Shown here: one piece after another, positions 5,912-9,432 of the stretch
Layout of the letters: each line of letters opens with the position of its first letter
Numbering within the stretch: position 1 is the first letter of the stretch
Position numbers and translations under genes: made by a program
Notes under the pieces: model-generated
What the model saw: only the letters and a program-made list of their open reading frames with translations
Databases searched by the model: none
What the model was told of the DNA's origin: nothing
Origin: Desulfosporosinus sp.
GTDB lineage: Bacteria > Bacillota > Desulfitobacteriia > Desulfitobacteriales > Desulfitobacteriaceae
DNA: 9,432 nt
Direction: 5' to 3'
Assembly (NCBI GenBank): GCA_003513495.1
Contig: DOPM01000053.1
Location: 6,398 to 15,829, forward strand

Positions 5912-7690
5912 ATGACGACTGTCGGGGATTTAGCTTTGAAAAAATATTCGGTATATCCTCCTTCCTTTGAACTCTGTGTGGTAAAGGAGGATATCATTAG
6001 TCGTGACGATGAGTTTATTATTGTCATGAATTTTCAAGATATTACCCATGTATTTAGAACGTCTTCCTTACTATACGATATCTCAAAGCTAGAAAGGGAT
6101 AACAACTACTCTTTGCAGGGTCATGTACTATCAGAGCTTGATTCGGAGATAACGTTTAGTATTGTGCCTGAAAATCAGCTAATTCAGACTTTGAAAAAGT
6201 TAGTTACGGACGTTATTATCTTGACTGACGAAACTAATGATCCTGTCGGTATTATAGATTATTCAAAAGCTCATGGATCTTTTGAAACCTTTCAACTTGA
6301 GAGAAAACAAACCGAAGAAACCATATTAGAATATCAAAAAATATTTGAGTATATTGAAGATGAAATTTTTGTAACGGATCAGAATGGTTATGTTTTGCGC
6401 TTAAATCCCACTGCTGAAAAAGTATGTGGTTTTAAGGCCTGCGATATAATTGGTAAAAACGTTAAGGATATAGAAATAACTTCCTCTTGCAGTATTACAA
6501 TGCGGGCTTTAGAAGAAAAGAAAAAGGTTAATATGGTCCAAGATTTTGTAAGAACCGGCAAGAGATTACTAACGACGGCTATCCCAGTCTTCAATGAAAG
6601 TGGAGAAATAGTTCGTATTATAAGTACTTCCAAAGATGTGGCGGAAATTAATAGGATAAAAGAAGAACTTGATAAAAAAACCAACGAGCTTGAAAGAAAA
6701 AGTGAAGAACTCGAATTTCTGCGTGAGGAAATCTTTGGTAGAGTGAATTTTGTATGTAATTGCAAAGAAATGAAATATATCAAGAAGACTATAAAAAAGA
6801 TTGCTCCACTAGATCTGACTGTTCTTATTCAGGGTGAATCTGGAGTTGGTAAAGAAGTTGTAACAAAATCGATTCATTATTTAAGTGATAGAAGAGATCA
6901 ACCATTCATAAAAATCAATTGCGGATTAATACCAGAAAATCTAATAGAGGCTGAATTGTTTGGGTACGAGGCTGGGGCCTTTACCGGGGCTAGTAAATAT
7001 GGAAAGATTGGAAAGATCGAACTGGCTAAAGGTGGGACGTTATTTCTAGACGAAATTGGTGAAATGCCTCTATCCTTGCAAGTTAAGTTACTTGAGTTTT
7101 TACAAGACAGATATATTTGCAGGGTAGGAGGCACAAAAGTAATTGAAATAGATACTAGAGTTATTGCAGCTACAAATCGGGACCTGAAAGAGATGGTGGA
7201 AAGAGGGCTATTTCGGCAAGATTTATTCTATCGTCTGAACTTGATACCTATTGTGATTCCAGCTCTGCGTGACCGCAAAGAAGATATCCCAGAGCTAGTG
7301 GAGTTCTTTGTTAAGAAGTTTAATAGTAAATATAAGATGAATAAAAAGTTAGCTCCCGAAACAATGAAAGCATTATATTATTATGATTGGCCAGGCAATG
7401 TGAGAGAGCTCGAACATGTTATGGAGCGAGTAATAGTTACAAATGACACGGATATTATTACCTTAGAACATATCAATATTATTTTTGGAGTAAAACCACA
7501 AAACTACCGCATTATTTGTAATCAGCTGATGCCTTTAAAGACTGCAAAAAGAGAGATAGAAGAGCAGTTAGTCAGAGCCGCCTACGAAATGTATCATTCC
7601 ACTTATAAGGCAGCTGAGGCTCTAGAGATCGATCAGTCAACGGTAGTGAAGATACTTAAGAAGTATAATATCAGAAGCAATAAAATTTAA
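5912..7690 (+). CDS. Sigma-54-dependent transcriptional activator (CBS-like, PAS, AAA+, TyrR-type HTH)
   Basis: 592-residue enhancer-binding protein. Residues 1-80 are unassigned. 80-122 look like a CBS half-module (FSIVPENQLIQTLKKL then DPVGIIDYSKA). 138-245 form a PAS domain (YIEDEIFVTDQNGYVLRLNPTAE). 246-272 form a charged helix, likely a coiled coil. The AAA+ domain (about 280-500) has Walker A GESGVGKE (308-315), the sigma-54-contacting GAFTGA loop (355-360), Walker B GTLFLDEIG (375-383), a sensor region AATNRDL (419-425) and WPGNVREL (493-500). The C-terminus (about 565-588, TYKAAEALEIDQSTVVKILKKY) is a TyrR/Fis-type helix-turn-helix. There is no phosphoacceptor receiver domain, so it probably senses a small molecule directly through the PAS or N-terminal part. 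It most likely activates the promoter at 4297-4312 via the dyads at 4218-4255. Its ligand is unknown. Confidence 0.95.
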   Translation: MTTVGDLALKKYSVYPPSFELCVVKEDIISRDDEFIIVMNFQDITHVFRTSSLLYDISKLERDNNYSLQGHVLSELDSEITFSIVPENQLIQTLKKLVTDVIILTDETNDPVGIIDYSKAHGSFETFQLERKQTEETILEYQKIFEYIEDEIFVTDQNGYVLRLNPTAEKVCGFKACDIIGKNVKDIEITSSCSITMRALEEKKKVNMVQDFVRTGKRLLTTAIPVFNESGEIVRIISTSKDVAEINRIKEELDKKTNELERKSEELEFLREEIFGRVNFVCNCKEMKYIKKTIKKIAPLDLTVLIQGESGVGKEVVTKSIHYLSDRRDQPFIKINCGLIPENLIEAELFGYEAGAFTGASKYGKIGKIELAKGGTLFLDEIGEMPLSLQVKLLEFLQDRYICRVGGTKVIEIDTRVIAATNRDLKEMVERGLFRQDLFYRLNLIPIVIPALRDRKEDIPELVEFFVKKFNSKYKMNKKLAPETMKALYYYDWPGNVRELEHVMERVIVTNDTDIITLEHINIIFGVKPQNYRIICNQLMPLKTAKREIEEQLVRAAYEMYHSTYKAAEALEIDQSTVVKILKKYNIRSNKI

Positions 7691-7728
7691 CGAAGGGGTT
7701 AGCATTCATTGCTAACCCCTTCGTTAAA
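7686..7728. terminator. Strong, probably bidirectional terminator
   Basis: A perfect 18-bp stem, TTTAACGAAGGGGTTAGC (7686-7703) with its reverse complement (7711-7728), encloses a 7-nt loop. The regulator's TAA stop (7688-7690) lies inside the left arm. It sits between convergent genes. On the minus strand the stem is followed by a T-rich stretch (AAATTTTATTG), so it suits termination of the thiamine-binding-family gene as well as the regulator gene. Confidence 0.85.
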
Positions 7729-7792
7729 TAGACTGAGTTTGGCTTGTTAATATCTGCATGACTCTCTCGGGAAGTTCGATTCTTTTGAGGCT

Positions 7793-8029
7793 TTAGTGGG
7801 CGGAATTAGAAATCGTGACGACCATGCTTACTTCACCGGCGTTTTGGGCTTCGTTAAAAACTTTCTTGATTCCTGCCCACACTTGTTCGTCATTTCCGTC
7901 GATATGGGTACTGAGAGATCCAACTTTGAACTCAACGTTTTCTTTCGATAAGGTTTGAACAGCACTAGTAATAACCTGACTAGCGTTATTCGTTTTCTGA
8001 GGGTAGATCGAAACTTCTGCACATAACAT
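7793..8029 (-). CDS. Thiamine-binding family protein (MTH1187/YkoF-like)
   Basis: 78-residue cytoplasmic protein of the small MTH1187/YkoF-type family (Thiamine_BP), a ferredoxin-like fold that forms oligomers and in characterised members binds thiamine or related compounds. Diagnostic features are the opening MLCAEVSIYPQ, the central HIDGNDEQVWAGIKKVFNEAQ and the last strand GEVSMVVTIS. The start is firm: AAAGGAGG (8045-8038) lies 8 nt upstream of the ATG. It is convergent with the regulator gene and shares its terminator. A 31-codon open frame ends 33 nt upstream of it. Its metabolic role here is not indicated by the neighbours; a transport or salvage link to thiamine is only family-based. 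Confidence 0.85.
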   Translation of the reverse strand: MLCAEVSIYPQKTNNASQVITSAVQTLSKENVEFKVGSLSTHIDGNDEQVWAGIKKVFNEAQNAGEVSMVVTISNSAH

Positions 8030-8062
8030 TGTAAAGGCCTCCTTTATTAAATAATACAGAGA

Positions 8063-8158
8063 TTAGCTTTCCCAATTCGGGTTTAAATATTGACAGGTTG
8101 AAAACATCTCGAGCAGCATTTTACGTTCGAGATTATTGGACACCAAACTCATTTTCAT
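8063..8158 (-). CDS. Small open frame next to the IS right end (31 aa)
   Basis: A 31-codon minus-strand frame (starts MKMSLVSNNLERK, ends NPNWES) lies between the insertion-element right end and the thiamine-binding-family gene. GGGGGAG at 8174-8168, part of the element's terminal hairpin, is 9 nt upstream of the ATG, a usable ribosome site. An in-frame TAG lies just beyond. It could be a genuine leader or small protein, the remains of a gene whose 5' end was displaced by the insertion, or chance. I do not recognise it. Confidence 0.3.
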   Translation of the reverse strand: MKMSLVSNNLERKMLLEMFSTCQYLNPNWES

Positions 8159-8160
8159 TA

Positions 8161-8400
8161 TTGAACACTCCCCCACCTACGCCACGGGCTAAGAGGAGGG
8201 GGATTCTAAACCTTCATTGAGAACCGCCCTTCAGCCGGAGCCTCTAGGTCTTACGTTCACTCCAGTTCATCACGTGATGGGTTTAACGCCATCACGCGGC
8301 CCGGTCATGGGCGCTACGCCACTGTCGAACATGCGGACACACTTCGACTCGACGATACTTTGTTTCTTGATACTTGGGCATTTCTCGGCCTGCGGTGATC
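8161..8400 (-). ncRNA. Putative omega-RNA/right-end region of the tnpB element
   Basis: In IS605/IS1341 elements the 3' end of tnpB and the following non-coding end encode the TnpB guide RNA. Here that stretch holds two stem-loops. One, CGTGATGG/CCATCACG (8273-8280 with 8289-8296), spans the tnpB stop codon. The other is a GC-rich terminal hairpin (8170-8202), followed on the minus strand by GTGTTCAA (ending at 8161). The guide would read onward from about 8160 on the minus strand. The left boundary near 8400 is a guess from usual omega-RNA length; the RNA was not modelled. Confidence 0.5.
8170..8202 (-). repeat. Terminal hairpin of the insertion element right end
   Basis: CCCCC (8170-8174) pairs with GGGGG (8198-8202), then after an A-A mismatch CCT (8176-8178) pairs with AGG (8194-8196), with a small inner GCC/GGC stem. 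Subterminal imperfect hairpins of this kind are the recognition elements of IS200/IS605-family ends, which lack terminal inverted repeats. Confidence 0.55.
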
Positions 8401-9432
8401 TCTCCCTTCATGCCTTTATCTCGAATATTGGACGCTCCGACAACATCTCGATGACCGGTTGCTTTGCACGCTGGGCAACCATAGTTTCTTGAAGATTGTT
8501 TCGTGAACGTTCCACAGACAGGGCAGGTTCCCGTAGTATAGGCCTCATTGATTCTCTCAAGGATAACCCCATGTCGTTTCGCTTTATACTCGAGCTTTCT
8601 TCGAAGTTCACCGAACGGCCAATTCGAAAGTTTTTGATTCACCTTACGTGAACGCTTGTTACGCGAGCTTTGCTGAACCCCGTCAGGATTCCCTATGTAG
8701 AGTTTCTTAATACCACGTTCGACACACCAATCAAGGGCCATTTTTGAGAGACAATGCAGGGCATAGTCAACCTTCCTGAACATCCGAGCCTAAGAAATTT
8801 CGTTTCCTACGAACCAGTTTCCAGTAGGCCTTAGACCCTTTACGCTTTTTGGATAGTTTTTTCGAAAGCTGAGCTACGACTTTATTTCTCGAGCGATACA
8901 ACGATCGCAGTTCTCGCGCGGTGAGAATAAGATGTTCTTTGCCATCCGTTAGAGTTAACGCATGGATCTCCCCTGGATCAGCCCCGGCGATGCCGGAGTC
9001 TGTAACGGTGATTAACTTCGGTTTCTCGATGGCTAGGTGAAGCCAATACTGATTGTATGTCCAAACGATTTCGGCTGAGTGGATGGATTTAAAGGAAATA
9101 TGTTTCGGTCGTTTAATCACCAAAGGCTCTTCATTTCGGCCATTCGAAAAGACAATCGAATCGGTTTTTTCTAGGTGACGGAGAGCAATTTTCTTATAGT
9201 TAACCGAGAAAAACTGTTTATATCGCCAAGGGTATTTCCAATCAAGGTTTCCTTGAGCTCGTTGCTCCCGGGTCCGATCGCACGTTTCTTGATGGAGTTC
9301 AATCGTCGCTTGGATCGTCTGGGAATGAAGTTTATGCGTTTTCGCATTAAAGAGCTTCTTCATTTGGCTCTCGGAACTCCAGATTCGATACGAACTCCAA
9401 AGCCACCAGTGAATATCCAAGATGTCATTCCA
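8292..9432 (-). pseudogene. tnpB: tnpB (IS605/IS1341-type RNA-guided nuclease), frameshifted and cut by the window edge
   Basis: The N-terminal part runs from beyond 9432 (frame open to the edge) to a stop at 8767. The C-terminal part continues in another frame from about 8783 to 8292. Skipping one base between 8767 and 8792 joins KLVRRKRNFL to FRKVDYALHC as one product. The RuvC-I Asp is in GADPGEIHAL (codon 8977-8979). The zinc ribbon is CPVCG...CPAC, and the RuvC-III Asp is in HRDVVGASNI. The usual RuvC-II glutamate (IxxEDL) is absent; the equivalent strand reads LYIGNPDGVQQ, and a glutamate occurs instead in INEAYTTGTC. This matches the TnpB lineages with a relocated RuvC-II glutamate. 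TnpB is an RNA-guided DNA endonuclease that helps retain its transposon. No tnpA is visible, so mobility depends on one beyond the window or elsewhere. The frameshift probably inactivates it, unless it is a sequencing error. Confidence 0.85.

Noticed and set aside
8217..8492. Plus-strand 91-codon frame
   Set aside because: It lies antisense to the conserved zinc-ribbon part of tnpB and has no family features.

Overview
The window looks like a chromosomal stretch from an anaerobic, low-to-moderate-GC Firmicute, most like the Desulfosporosinus/Desulfitobacterium group of Peptococcaceae. This is inferred from gene content (tungsten-type aldehyde oxidoreductase, a non-pyrrolysine MttB-family methyltransferase, a LarA-type racemase, a PAS/AAA+ sigma-54 activator) and from strong GGAGG-type ribosome sites. 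No database search was possible.

Layout. Positions 1-311 hold a terminator from an upstream gene and a leader. A three-gene plus-strand operon follows: a MoaD/ThiS-like sulfur carrier (312-545), an aldehyde:ferredoxin oxidoreductase family enzyme (593-2356) and an MttB-family methyltransferase (2362-3831), closed by a hairpin terminator at 3841-3917. A 708-base gene-free interval (3832-4539) is full of structure. It holds a tandem 11-mer, a perfect 18-bp inverted repeat, a possible decayed minus-strand gene end with its own terminator, two adjacent dyads, a very good -24/-12 sigma-54 promoter (4297-4312) and a rho-independent terminator inside the transcribed leader. Next come a LarA-like nickel-pincer racemase homologue (4540-5778) and a sigma-54 enhancer-binding regulator (5912-7690). 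A strong, probably bidirectional hairpin (7686-7728) separates these from a minus-strand thiamine-binding-family gene (7793-8029). The right end carries an IS605/IS1341-type tnpB on the minus strand (8292 to beyond 9432), broken by a one-base frameshift, with its presumed omega-RNA/right-end region at about 8161-8400.

How the parts fit. The larA-regulator segment reads as a self-contained circuit: an activator with a TyrR-type helix-turn-helix lies just downstream of a gene with a canonical sigma-54 promoter, and paired dyads 20 bp apart lie about 75-100 bp upstream of the predicted start site. The leader terminator suggests either attenuation of larA or a discrete short RNA of about 145 nt. 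The moaD-aor-mttB operon pairs an enzyme needing tungstopterin with a corrinoid-dependent methyltransferase. No corrinoid protein, cofactor-charging enzyme or LarB/C/E cofactor gene lies in the window, so these partners must be encoded elsewhere. The substrates of all three enzymes are unknown.
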